A stretch of 5,056 bases of DNA. Origin: Burkholderiaceae bacterium (lineage in GTDB: Bacteria; Pseudomonadota; Gammaproteobacteria; Burkholderiales; Burkholderiaceae). The notes below the pieces were generated by a model, which ran no database searches, was not told the origin of the DNA, and saw only the letters and a program-made list of their open reading frames with translations. Of the stretch, positions 1 to 5,056 are shown in pieces. The stretch covers positions 1-5,056 of the forward strand of contig JALORV010000143.1 of NCBI GenBank assembly GCA_025458735.1. The letters are read 5' to 3'. Each line of letters opens with the position of its first letter. Position 1 is the stretch's first letter. The translations under genes and the position numbers were made by a program.

Positions 1-10
1 AGAGACCCCC

Positions 11-733
11 ATGGCCAACGAAAGCGTCACTGTAGAAAACCCGTACGGACTCCAGGCCCTGTGGGCTCAGGGAGACTTCATCGCGAAGGGCGTGCTGATC
101 CTGCTCGCGCTGATGTCGGCGTACTCGTGGTTCATCATCTTCACCAAGTGGTGGGAACAGCGCCGGCTGCTCAAGCAGGCCGCCGAGGCCGACAAGCAGT
201 TCTGGGCCGCCGACAACATCAAGAACGGCGTCGGCAAGCTCACCGGCAAGGGCAACATCTTCAAGGCCATCGCCTCCGAGGCGATCGACTCGGCCGAGCA
301 CCACGACTCGCGCATGACGCAGGAAGTGCCGCTGCACGAGTGGATCGACAACGTCATCGCCCGCGGCGTGGCCCGCATCGGCAGCGCGCTGCAGACCCAG
401 CTGCCGTTCCTGGCGACCACCGGCTCGACCGCGCCGTTCATCGGCCTGTTCGGCACGGTGTGGGGCATCTATCACGCGCTCGTCGCCATCGGTGTCGCCG
501 GCCAGGCGTCCATCGACAAGGTCGCCGGCCCGGTGGGCGAGGCGCTGATCATGACCGCCATCGGCCTCGCGGTCGCGGTGCCGGCGGTGCTCGGCTACAA
601 CTACCTGCTCGGCCGCAACAAGCTGATCATGGAGAAGGTCAAGCTGTTCGCCGCCGACCTCGAGCAGGTGATCGTGTCCGGTTCGCGCGTCGAAGGTGCG
701 AACGCCCGCGTCATCGCCGGCGCCAAGAAGTAA
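11..733 (+). CDS. exbB: ExbB/TolQ/MotA-family proton channel subunit
   Basis: Inner-membrane protein of 240 aa that, with ExbD, forms the proton channel powering TonB-dependent outer-membrane transport. Three hydrophobic segments are visible, at about residues 27-45, 131-160 and 175-200, with a cytoplasmic loop between the first two, as in ExbB. The family core is intact: TM2 contains GLFGTVWGIY with Thr149, and TM3 starts GEALIMTAIGLAVAVPA with Glu177 and Thr182. These match E. coli ExbB Thr148, Glu176 and Thr181, offset by one. Length is close to E. coli ExbB (244 aa). There is no long N-terminal extension or signal peptide. The ATG at 11 is the only reasonable start; an AGAGA at 1-5 could be a weak ribosome site, but the upstream region is cut off. 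It leads an operon with two exbD genes. TolQ is the main alternative, but TolQ is normally followed by a single tolR, then tolA and tolB, which are absent here. Confidence 0.93.
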   Translation: MANESVTVENPYGLQALWAQGDFIAKGVLILLALMSAYSWFIIFTKWWEQRRLLKQAAEADKQFWAADNIKNGVGKLTGKGNIFKAIASEAIDSAEHHDSRMTQEVPLHEWIDNVIARGVARIGSALQTQLPFLATTGSTAPFIGLFGTVWGIYHALVAIGVAGQASIDKVAGPVGEALIMTAIGLAVAVPAVLGYNYLLGRNKLIMEKVKLFAADLEQVIVSGSRVEGANARVIAGAKK

Positions 734-750
734 TCGCGCCGTTCGCCGCC

Positions 751-755
751 GGAGG
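751..755 (+). promoter_or_regulatory. Shine-Dalgarno of first exbD
   Basis: GGAGG lies 8 bases before the ATG at 764. It decides between that start and the in-frame ATGs at 791 and 812, neither of which has a comparable site at the right distance. Confidence 0.7.
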
Positions 756-763
756 TAACGCAG

Positions 764-1199
764 ATGGGAATGACAGCATCTGGCACTGGAATGGAAGATG
801 ACGACAAGCCCATGTCGGAGATCAACACCACGCCCCTCGTGGACGTGATGCTGGTGCTGCTCATCCTGTTCCTGATCACCATTCCCGTCATCACGCAGTC
901 CGTGAAAGTGGACCTGCCGAAGGCGGCGAACATCCCGACGCAGACCAAGCCCGAGAACATCAACATCGGTCGATGCCGAGGGCAACGTCTTCTGGAACAC
1001 GGCCCTGGTGCCGAACCAGGAAGCGCTGCTCGAGCGCATCAAGCAGGTTGCGGTGATGGATCCGCAGCCCGAGATCCACCTGCGTGGCGATCGCGGCACG
1101 GCTTACGAGCACATCGGTCGCGTGATGGTGGCGTGCCAGCGCGGCGGCATCATGAAGGTCGGCTTCATCACCGAACCCGACCGGGCGCTGGGCCGCTGA
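764..1199 (+). pseudogene. exbD: ExbD/TolR-family protein, frameshifted (first exbD copy)
   Basis: Should encode an ExbD-type protein: a single TM anchor with the proton-carrying Asp, then a periplasmic domain. Reading from ATG 764 gives 68 good residues with the family motif [15 protein letters not shown]; Asp27 corresponds to the essential TM Asp of ExbD (Asp25 in E. coli). Beyond base 967 this frame turns to arginine-rich nonsense that runs to a stop at 1238-1240. The proper continuation lies in another frame from 969 ([10 protein letters not shown] ... [16 protein letters not shown]) and ends with the TGA at 1197-1199. Joined, the protein would be about 145 aa, normal for ExbD (141 in E. 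coli). Alignment with the intact second copy needs one extra residue at the junction, so loss of two bases fits better than gain of one. Either the gene is broken, leaving the anchor without its periplasmic domain, or this is an assembly error. No slippery heptamer suggests programmed frameshifting. Confidence 0.85.
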
Positions 1200-1216
1200 G
1201 CCGCGGGCCGGTCCCC

Positions 1217-1222
1217 GAGGAG
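1217..1222 (+). promoter_or_regulatory. Shine-Dalgarno of second exbD
   Basis: GAGGAG lies 8 bases before the ATG at 1231 and supports that start over the later in-frame ATGs at 1270 and 1273. The out-of-frame reading from the broken first exbD runs through this site and stops at 1238-1240, just inside the second gene. Confidence 0.65.
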
Positions 1223-1230
1223 AGATTCGC

Positions 1231-1647
1231 ATGGGAATGAGTATTGGCGGCGGCGGTGAAGACGAACCGATGATGGACATCAACATGACGCCGCTCATCG
1301 ACGTCATGCTGGTGCTGCTCATCATGTTCATCATCACCATCCCGGTGATGACGCATGCGGTGAAGCTGGACATGCCGCGCGCCTCGAATGCGCCGTCGCA
1401 GGTCCAGCCGATCGTGATCAACCTCGAGATCGATTTCGACGGCACCGTGCTCTGGAACGGCACGCCGGTCGAGGTCGAGGCGCTCGAGGGCTACTTCCGC
1501 AGGGAAGCGGCCAACGAGCCGCAGCCCGAACTGCACATCCGCCCGAGCAAGCGCGCCAAGTACGACGTGGTCGCCCGGGTGCTGGCGTCGGCCCAGCGCA
1601 ATGGCATGCGCAAGATCGGGTTCGTGGGCAACGAGCAATTCATGTGA
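1231..1647 (+). CDS. exbD: ExbD/TolR-family biopolymer transport protein (second exbD copy)
   Basis: Intact 138-aa ExbD-type subunit. It has a short cytoplasmic N-terminus rich in glycine and acidic residues, and a TM helix at about residues 21-43 with the motif [18 protein letters not shown]. Asp24 is the family proton-carrying residue. A periplasmic domain from about residue 44 contains the usual DGTVLWNG turn and ends RKIGFVGNE. It resembles the first exbD over its whole length; both begin MGM and the genes share the ten bases ATGGGAATGA at the start. Doubled exbD genes after one exbB are known from Xanthomonas, where the two copies are not equivalent: exbD2 there is dispensable for iron uptake but needed for other phenotypes. 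Whether this copy matches Xanthomonas ExbD1 or ExbD2 cannot be decided here. With the first copy frameshifted, this would be the only complete ExbD in the cluster. Confidence 0.93.
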   Translation: MGMSIGGGGEDEPMMDINMTPLIDVMLVLLIMFIITIPVMTHAVKLDMPRASNAPSQVQPIVINLEIDFDGTVLWNGTPVEVEALEGYFRREAANEPQPELHIRPSKRAKYDVVARVLASAQRNGMRKIGFVGNEQFM

Positions 1648-1654
1648 TGGTGGC

Positions 1655-1677
1655 GTGCCGCGACTGAAGCGCGGTGC
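1655..1677 (+). other. Small hairpin after second exbD
   Basis: GTGCCGCG (1655-1662) and CGCGGTGC (1670-1677) form an 8-bp stem with two G-U pairs and a 7-base loop, just after the exbD stop. It has no T-tract and so is not a terminator by itself. It could shield the 3' end of the exb message ahead of the terminator at 1691, or be chance in GC-rich DNA. Confidence 0.3.
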
Positions 1678-1690
1678 GGGTGTAAAGCAG

Positions 1691-1722
1691 GCTGCCGGGG
1701 CTCCATGCCCCGGCGGCTTTTT
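1691..1722 (+). terminator. Intrinsic terminator closing the exb operon
   Basis: The arms GCTGCCGGGGC (1691-1701) and GCCCCGGCGGC (1707-1717) pair over 11 bp with one G-U pair. The loop is TCCAT, and TTTTT (1718-1722) follows directly. It sits 43 bases after the exbD stop and separates the exb genes from the downstream TPR gene. Confidence 0.85.
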
Positions 1723-1753
1723 GTACATGCAGGGGCGCGCGTCCCCGTAGAGC

Positions 1754-1758
1754 AGAGG
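1754..1758 (+). promoter_or_regulatory. Shine-Dalgarno of plus-strand TPR gene
   Basis: AGAGG lies 9 bases before the ATG at 1768. It favours that start over the in-frame ATG at 1705, which lies in the terminator hairpin and would put an arginine-rich stretch ahead of the signal peptide. Confidence 0.55.
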
Positions 1759-1767
1759 CAGTCGGGA

Positions 1768-2985
1768 ATGAACACGAAGGCGAGCTGGGTGCTCAGTGCG
1801 GCGTTGACGTTCACTGGTGCAGTGGGCGTGTCGGCGGCACTGCTGGCCCCGTCGGTGGCCGAGGCGCAGCAGAAGGTCAGTGCCAAGGTCGGAGTGCCGC
1901 TCAAGGCGGCGCAGGAAGCCGTACAGAAGAAGAACTGGAACGGCGCCCTGGCCAAGATCAAGGAGGCGCAGGCGGTCACGCCGCGCACGCCTTACGACGA
2001 TTACATGATCAACGAACTGCTCTGGTACGTGTACCTGCAGCAGGGCCGCAATGCCGACGCGGCGCGCCTGCTCGAGCAGCAGATCGCCTCGGGCCAGATG
2101 CCGGCGAACCAGAAGGCCAGCCGCACCAAGACGCTCGCGCAGCTGTACTTCCGCTCGGGCAACTACGGCAAGGCCATCCAGACGGCGAACCAGTACCTGA
2201 AGTCGGCCCCAGGCGACCAGGAAATGCAGCTGATGGTGGCGCAGGGCTACTTCCAGCAGAAGGACTACAAGAACGCTGTTGCCGTGGCCGAGCGCATCGC
2301 CAAGGGCCAGGCGAAGCCGAGCGAGGACCTGCTGCAGTTGATGCAGCGCAGCTACTACGAGTTGAAGGACGCGGACGGCACCGCGCGCACGCTCGAGTTG
2401 CTGCTCAAGTACTACCCGAGCCCGGACACCTGGGACCGGCTGCTCGGCGGCATCATCGAGCAGACCAAGCACGACCACGAGCTGATCGCGCTCTACCGCC
2501 TCTCCGAAGACGTGGGCGCCCTGCGCAAGCCGAACCAGTACATCGACATGACGCAGGCGCTGGTCGTCGGCGGATTCGCCATTGAGGGCCAGCGCGTGCT
2601 CGAGAAGGGCATCGCCGGCGGGGCCTTCACGGTGGAGGACCAGGCGCGGGCCCAGCGCACCCTCGAGACGGCCAAGCGCCGCGCCGACGAGCAGCGCAAG
2701 GCGCTGGCTGGGGCGGACAAGGCGCTCGCCGCGGCCAAGACGGGCGACGCGGCGTACGAGGTGGGCAAGCTCTACTTCAGCGCCGGCGATTACGCCAAGG
2801 CGGTCGCTGCGCTGCAGAAGGCACTGTCGCTCACCGGCCTCACGGACGCGGACGCAGCGAACGCCGAACTCGGCGTTGCGCTCGCCCGCCAGGGCAAGAA
2901 GGCCGAGGCGGCCAAGGCCTTCGACGCGATCAAGGACCCGAAGTTCGCGGAGATCGCGAAGCTCTGGAAGCTGCGCCTGCGCTGA
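1768..2985 (+). CDS. Secreted TPR-repeat protein, function unknown
   Basis: Predicted 405-aa exported protein. Residues 1-33 form a signal peptide: Lys4, a hydrophobic core, then AEA before Gln34 as the likely cleavage site. The mature part is helical, with TPR-like helix pairs at about 44-72, 79-109, 117-148, 150-180, 185-217, 330-356 and 360-390; the clearest reads VGKLYFSAGDYAKAVAALQK. A Lys/Ala/Arg-rich helical stretch (about 290-325) precedes the last two repeats. No enzyme motif is visible. The frame is open back to an ATG at 1705, but the start at 1768 is chosen because it gives the signal peptide, has AGAGG upstream, and the earlier ATG is inside a terminator loop. It follows the exb genes on the same strand behind that terminator. 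TPR proteins occur in some TonB clusters, for example the Vibrio TonB2 type, so a periplasmic accessory role is plausible but inferred. It is a full-length paralog of the convergent gene at 3115-4404. Confidence 0.85.
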   Translation: MNTKASWVLSAALTFTGAVGVSAALLAPSVAEAQQKVSAKVGVPLKAAQEAVQKKNWNGALAKIKEAQAVTPRTPYDDYMINELLWYVYLQQGRNADAARLLEQQIASGQMPANQKASRTKTLAQLYFRSGNYGKAIQTANQYLKSAPGDQEMQLMVAQGYFQQKDYKNAVAVAERIAKGQAKPSEDLLQLMQRSYYELKDADGTARTLELLLKYYPSPDTWDRLLGGIIEQTKHDHELIALYRLSEDVGALRKPNQYIDMTQALVVGGFAIEGQRVLEKGIAGGAFTVEDQARAQRTLETAKRRADEQRKALAGADKALAAAKTGDAAYEVGKLYFSAGDYAKAVAALQKALSLTGLTDADAANAELGVALARQGKKAEAAKAFDAIKDPKFAEIAKLWKLRLR

Positions 2986-3047
2986 CCGCCGGGGCCGCCC
3001 GTGCCGGCGCGCGGTCGTCCGCAGCCGGCCAGTGTCACGAAAGCATA

Positions 3048-3078
3048 GGCCCCGTCGCGAAAGCGACGGGGCCTTTTT
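3048..3078 (+). terminator. Intrinsic terminator after plus-strand TPR gene
   Basis: A perfect 11-bp stem, GGCCCCGTCGC (3048-3058) with GCGACGGGGCC (3063-3073), is closed by a GAAA tetraloop and followed by TTTTT (3074-3078), 62 bases after the stop. On the minus strand the sequence after the stem is only TATGCTTT, so it may also stop the convergent gene but would be weaker in that direction. Confidence 0.92.
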
Positions 3079-3114
3079 CTTGATTGCCGGAGCGGATCGC
3101 GGCGGCCGGTTGCA

Positions 3115-4404
3115 TCAGCCGGCCGATGCGGGAGCCGGCGTCGCGGCCTGCTGGCCACGAGTCTCGATGAAGAGCTTCCACAGCTTGGCGACCTCGCCGA
3201 GCTTCGGGTCGCGGATCTTGCCGAACGCCTCGACCGCCTCGGCGCTCTTGTCGCTGCGCGCGAGTGCTATCCCGAGCAGGGCATTGGCGTCGTCCGCGTC
3301 GCTCGCGCCGCCCTTGGCCAGCCCCTTGCGGAACGCGTCGGCTGCCTTGGCGTAGTCGCCGACGCTGAAGAACAGCTTGCCCATCGCCACCATCTCGTTG
3401 GCCGATTTCGCGGCCGCGAGCGCGGCGTCGGCGCCGGGCAGTTCCTTGCGATCGGATTCGGCGCCCGACTTGGCACGGGCCAGGTCTCCCTGCGCCCGCG
3501 TCAGCGAGTCACCCTTGAAGACGCCGGCCGCCAGGCCGCGTTCGAGCACCTGCTTGGCCTCGGACGGGAATCCGCCTGTCATCAGTGTGGTCGCCATCTC
3601 CGAGTACTCTTCGGGCTTCGCCAGCGAGCCGGTGTCGACCATCAGCCGGTAGAGCGCCCGCAGGTCGCGGTCGGACTTGGTCTCGTAGAGTTGGTTGTTG
3701 AGCAGGTCGGTCCAGTACTTCTGCGCGGGGTAATTGCGGATCAGCGACTCGAGGGCGCGCATGGTGCCGGGTCGGTCGTTGAGTTCGTAGTTGCTGCGCA
3801 GGTTGATCAGCAGCAACTGCTCGTCGGGCTTGGCTGAGCCGGCCGCGGTCTGGGCGTCGATGAAGGCGCGTGCGCCGGCGAAGTCGTCCGAGAGGTAGAG
3901 GGCATGCGCGACGATCTTGGCGGCTTCGGCACTGCCGGGCTCGAGTTCCAGGGCCTTCTTGCCGTACTCGACGGTCTTCGGGTAATCCTTGATCTCGTAG
4001 CTCAGCTGCGCGAGCGCCTTGTAGCGGCGGGGCAGGTCGGCCTCCGGCACGAACCCGGAATCGATGGCTGCCTTCAGGGTCACGGCGGCACCCGCATAGT
4101 CCTGCTTCTGAACCTGCACGAACCAACCGAGCTCGTTGACCATGAACGCCTCGTAGGGCGTCTTCGGCTCGATGGCGGCGGCCTCCGCGAGGGCACCCTG
4201 CGCAGCGTCCCAGTTCTTGGCCTGGATCGCCTCCTGGGCCGTGCGCAGCGGCTTGGAGATCTTGGCGCCGATCTTGGGCGTTTCCTTCTTGGCCTCTTTC
4301 GTCTCGGCGGCGACCACTGGCGCGGGCACGAGCAGGCCGCCGGCGACGGTCGTGAAGCCAGCGGCCGCCAGGGCGGCCATGAGGATCAGGTTTCTCGTCT
4401 TCAT
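3115..4404 (-). CDS. Secreted TPR-repeat protein, paralog of the convergent gene
   Basis: Predicted 429-aa exported protein. MKTRNLILMAALAAAG begins a signal peptide (about residues 1-33, cleavage likely after VAA). A short Lys/Glu/Thr-rich linker follows (about 34-45), then TPR-like helical repeats. It aligns end to end with the protein at 1768-2985: shared landmarks in order are AQEA-x-Q-x-KNW, TPY...M-x-NEL-x-W, a YEL-x-D segment, ALYRL, GGF...VLE-x-G-x-A-x-G-x-F, a GAD-x-ALAAAK segment, a GDYAKA repeat, and the C-terminal DPK-x-x-E-x-AKLWKL. It differs by a 13-residue Ala/Pro-rich tail (417-429). No catalytic motif is visible. The start ATG has GAGGTAA 3 bases upstream on this strand (GAGG spaced 6 bases). 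The VOC-like gene lies 73 bases upstream on the same strand, so co-transcription is possible. The function is unknown; a periplasmic scaffold or adaptor is a reasonable guess from export and TPRs. Confidence 0.85.
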   Translation of the reverse strand: MKTRNLILMAALAAAGFTTVAGGLLVPAPVVAAETKEAKKETPKIGAKISKPLRTAQEAIQAKNWDAAQGALAEAAAIEPKTPYEAFMVNELGWFVQVQKQDYAGAAVTLKAAIDSGFVPEADLPRRYKALAQLSYEIKDYPKTVEYGKKALELEPGSAEAAKIVAHALYLSDDFAGARAFIDAQTAAGSAKPDEQLLLINLRSNYELNDRPGTMRALESLIRNYPAQKYWTDLLNNQLYETKSDRDLRALYRLMVDTGSLAKPEEYSEMATTLMTGGFPSEAKQVLERGLAAGVFKGDSLTRAQGDLARAKSGAESDRKELPGADAALAAAKSANEMVAMGKLFFSVGDYAKAADAFRKGLAKGGASDADDANALLGIALARSDKSAEAVEAFGKIRDPKLGEVAKLWKLFIETRGQQAATPAPASAG

Positions 4405-4446
4405 CGGTTACCTCGTGCTCCGGGCAGTCCGGGCGTGTAGCCGCTA

Positions 4447-4452
4447 ATTGTA
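4447..4452 (-). promoter_or_regulatory. Possible -10 element for the minus-strand TPR gene
   Basis: TACAAT on the minus strand lies 42 bases before the start at 4404, in an otherwise GC-rich gap, and resembles a sigma70 -10. No good -35 sits 16-18 bases upstream. A TTGACG (4481-4476) exists but with a 23-base spacer, which is too long. Weak candidate only. Confidence 0.25.
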
Positions 4453-4477
4453 TCGCCAGATCGGAGAGGCGCGAACG

Positions 4478-5056
4478 TCAACCCGTTTCGATCAGTTCGA
4501 CGAGTTCTCCGGTCGCGCCGATGCAGGTGCAGGCGCGCCGGCCGCCGTACGGCAGGCCGGGCAGCGCGAGCGCGGGGGCCAGCGCGCTCGGCAGCGGGTC
4601 GGGCAGATGCCGAATCTCGAAGCTGACCAGGGCGATCGCAGGCGGGAGCTGGCCCGGCGCGCAAGGGCGCGCGGAGGCCTGGATGGGCATCTGGTCCGCC
4701 TCGATGTAGCACTGCCCGCCAATCTGGAGGGCGGCGATCGGGTGCCTGTAGTCGCGGGGCAAGCCGAAGCGGGCCGAAAGCACCGAGACGACAGAGGGCA
4801 TGACCGGCGCGCGCGCGATGCCGAATTGCTCGTGGTAGTAGTCCTGCAGGGCATCGAGGCTGGTGCCGCCGAGGATGACGATGAAGACGCGGTCCACGTC
4901 GCTCGCGGCCTCAGGCGTGTCGAAGGCTGCCAGACGTTCCTTGATCTGGGTCAGGTACAGCACTTCGCCAGCCGGGCCAACCACCTGCATCGCGCGGATC
5001 TTGTCGCTGAACGAAAGGTCTGCCGGCGGCCCGATCACCCGAAACGGACTGCCGGC
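4478..5056 (-). CDS. VOC (glyoxalase/dioxygenase fold) family protein, 5' end outside window
   Basis: The frame is open to the window edge, giving 192 residues of what looks like the C-terminal part of a longer protein. It appears to hold the end of one vicinal-oxygen-chelate module and a complete second one. About residues 4-40 contain AMQVVGPAGEVLYLTQI, and the end of the protein contains GATGELVELIE; both look like the final beta strands of VOC modules, with G-x-x-GE followed by a Glu-bearing strand. The second module begins with the strand DRVFIVILGG and a helix leading to YYHEQFGIA, followed by strands around AALQIGG and ALVSFEI. This beta-alpha-beta order fits glyoxalase/bleomycin-resistance proteins, but the substrate and metal ligands cannot be assigned. 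A GTG at 5038-5036 could start a 186-aa form, but that would cut the first module in half, so the real start is probably outside. The TPR gene follows 73 bases downstream on the same strand. The assignment rests on pattern recognition, not on a decisive motif. Confidence 0.6.
   Translation of the reverse strand, partial: AGSPFRVIGPPADLSFSDKIRAMQVVGPAGEVLYLTQIKERLAAFDTPEAASDVDRVFIVILGGTSLDALQDYYHEQFGIARAPVMPSVVSVLSARFGLPRDYRHPIAALQIGGQCYIEADQMPIQASARPCAPGQLPPAIALVSFEIRHLPDPLPSALAPALALPGLPYGGRRACTCIGATGELVELIETG

Noticed and set aside
61..801. Second plus-strand frame of 246 codons overlapping exbB
   Set aside because: Arg/His-rich shadow of exbB, which has all family motifs in its own frame.
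960..975. Programmed ribosomal frameshift in the first exbD
   Set aside because: There is no slippery run such as A AAA AAG or CTT TGA and no evident stimulatory structure, and alignment to the paralog needs an extra residue, which fits a two-base loss instead.
1705..1767. 21-residue N-terminal extension of the TPR protein from ATG 1705
   Set aside because: That ATG sits in the loop and arm of the terminator hairpin, has no ribosome site, and would put charged residues ahead of a normal signal peptide.
1168..2478. Long open frame (436 codons) on the minus strand opposite the second exbD and the TPR gene
   Set aside because: Low-complexity Arg/Leu/Val/His-rich translation typical of antisense frames in GC-rich DNA; it overlaps two well-supported genes and the terminator.
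3904..4440. Open frame on the plus strand opposite the minus-strand TPR gene
   Set aside because: Its Gly/Leu/Arg-rich translation mirrors the codons of the opposite gene; no ribosome site or recognisable domain.
4453..4481. TTGACG plus TACAAT as a full sigma70 promoter on the minus strand
   Set aside because: The spacer is 23 bases, well beyond the usual 16-18; only the -10-like element was kept, at low confidence.

Overview
The window is a GC-rich (about two thirds G+C by eye) stretch of proteobacterial chromosome. Gene content and order, with one ExbB followed by two ExbD genes, recall the tonB-exbB-exbD1-exbD2 clusters of Xanthomonas and other gamma- and betaproteobacteria. I cannot place it more precisely from the sequence.

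Plus strand, 11-1647: a proton-motive-force energising module of the TonB type. It has an ExbB/TolQ-family proton channel subunit (11-733), then two different ExbD/TolR-family subunits (764-1199 and 1231-1647), each behind a good Shine-Dalgarno and separated by about 30 bases. A tonB gene would be expected just before base 1 but is not visible. The first exbD carries a frameshift near 967-969, most simply explained by loss of two bases. Its transmembrane part is intact, but the periplasmic part is read out of frame unless the shift is a sequencing error. A strong intrinsic terminator (1691-1722) follows the second exbD.

Plus strand, 1768-2985: a secreted TPR-repeat protein with a signal peptide. 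It is closed by a near-perfect GNRA-loop terminator (3048-3078). Minus strand, 4404-3115: a second secreted TPR-repeat protein, convergent with the first and recognisably its full-length paralog, down to a shared C-terminal motif (DPK-x-x-E-x-AKLWKL). The pair next to an Exb module suggests periplasmic TPR accessory proteins of a TonB-dependent uptake system. That link is inference from position only.

Minus strand, 5056-4478: the C-terminal part of a protein that looks like a tandem vicinal-oxygen-chelate (glyoxalase/dioxygenase fold) protein. It enters from outside the window and lies 73 bases upstream of the minus-strand TPR gene. Nothing in the window is a mobile element, RNA gene or CRISPR array. 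The main items of interest are the broken exbD and the convergent paralogous TPR pair, a family I cannot name.
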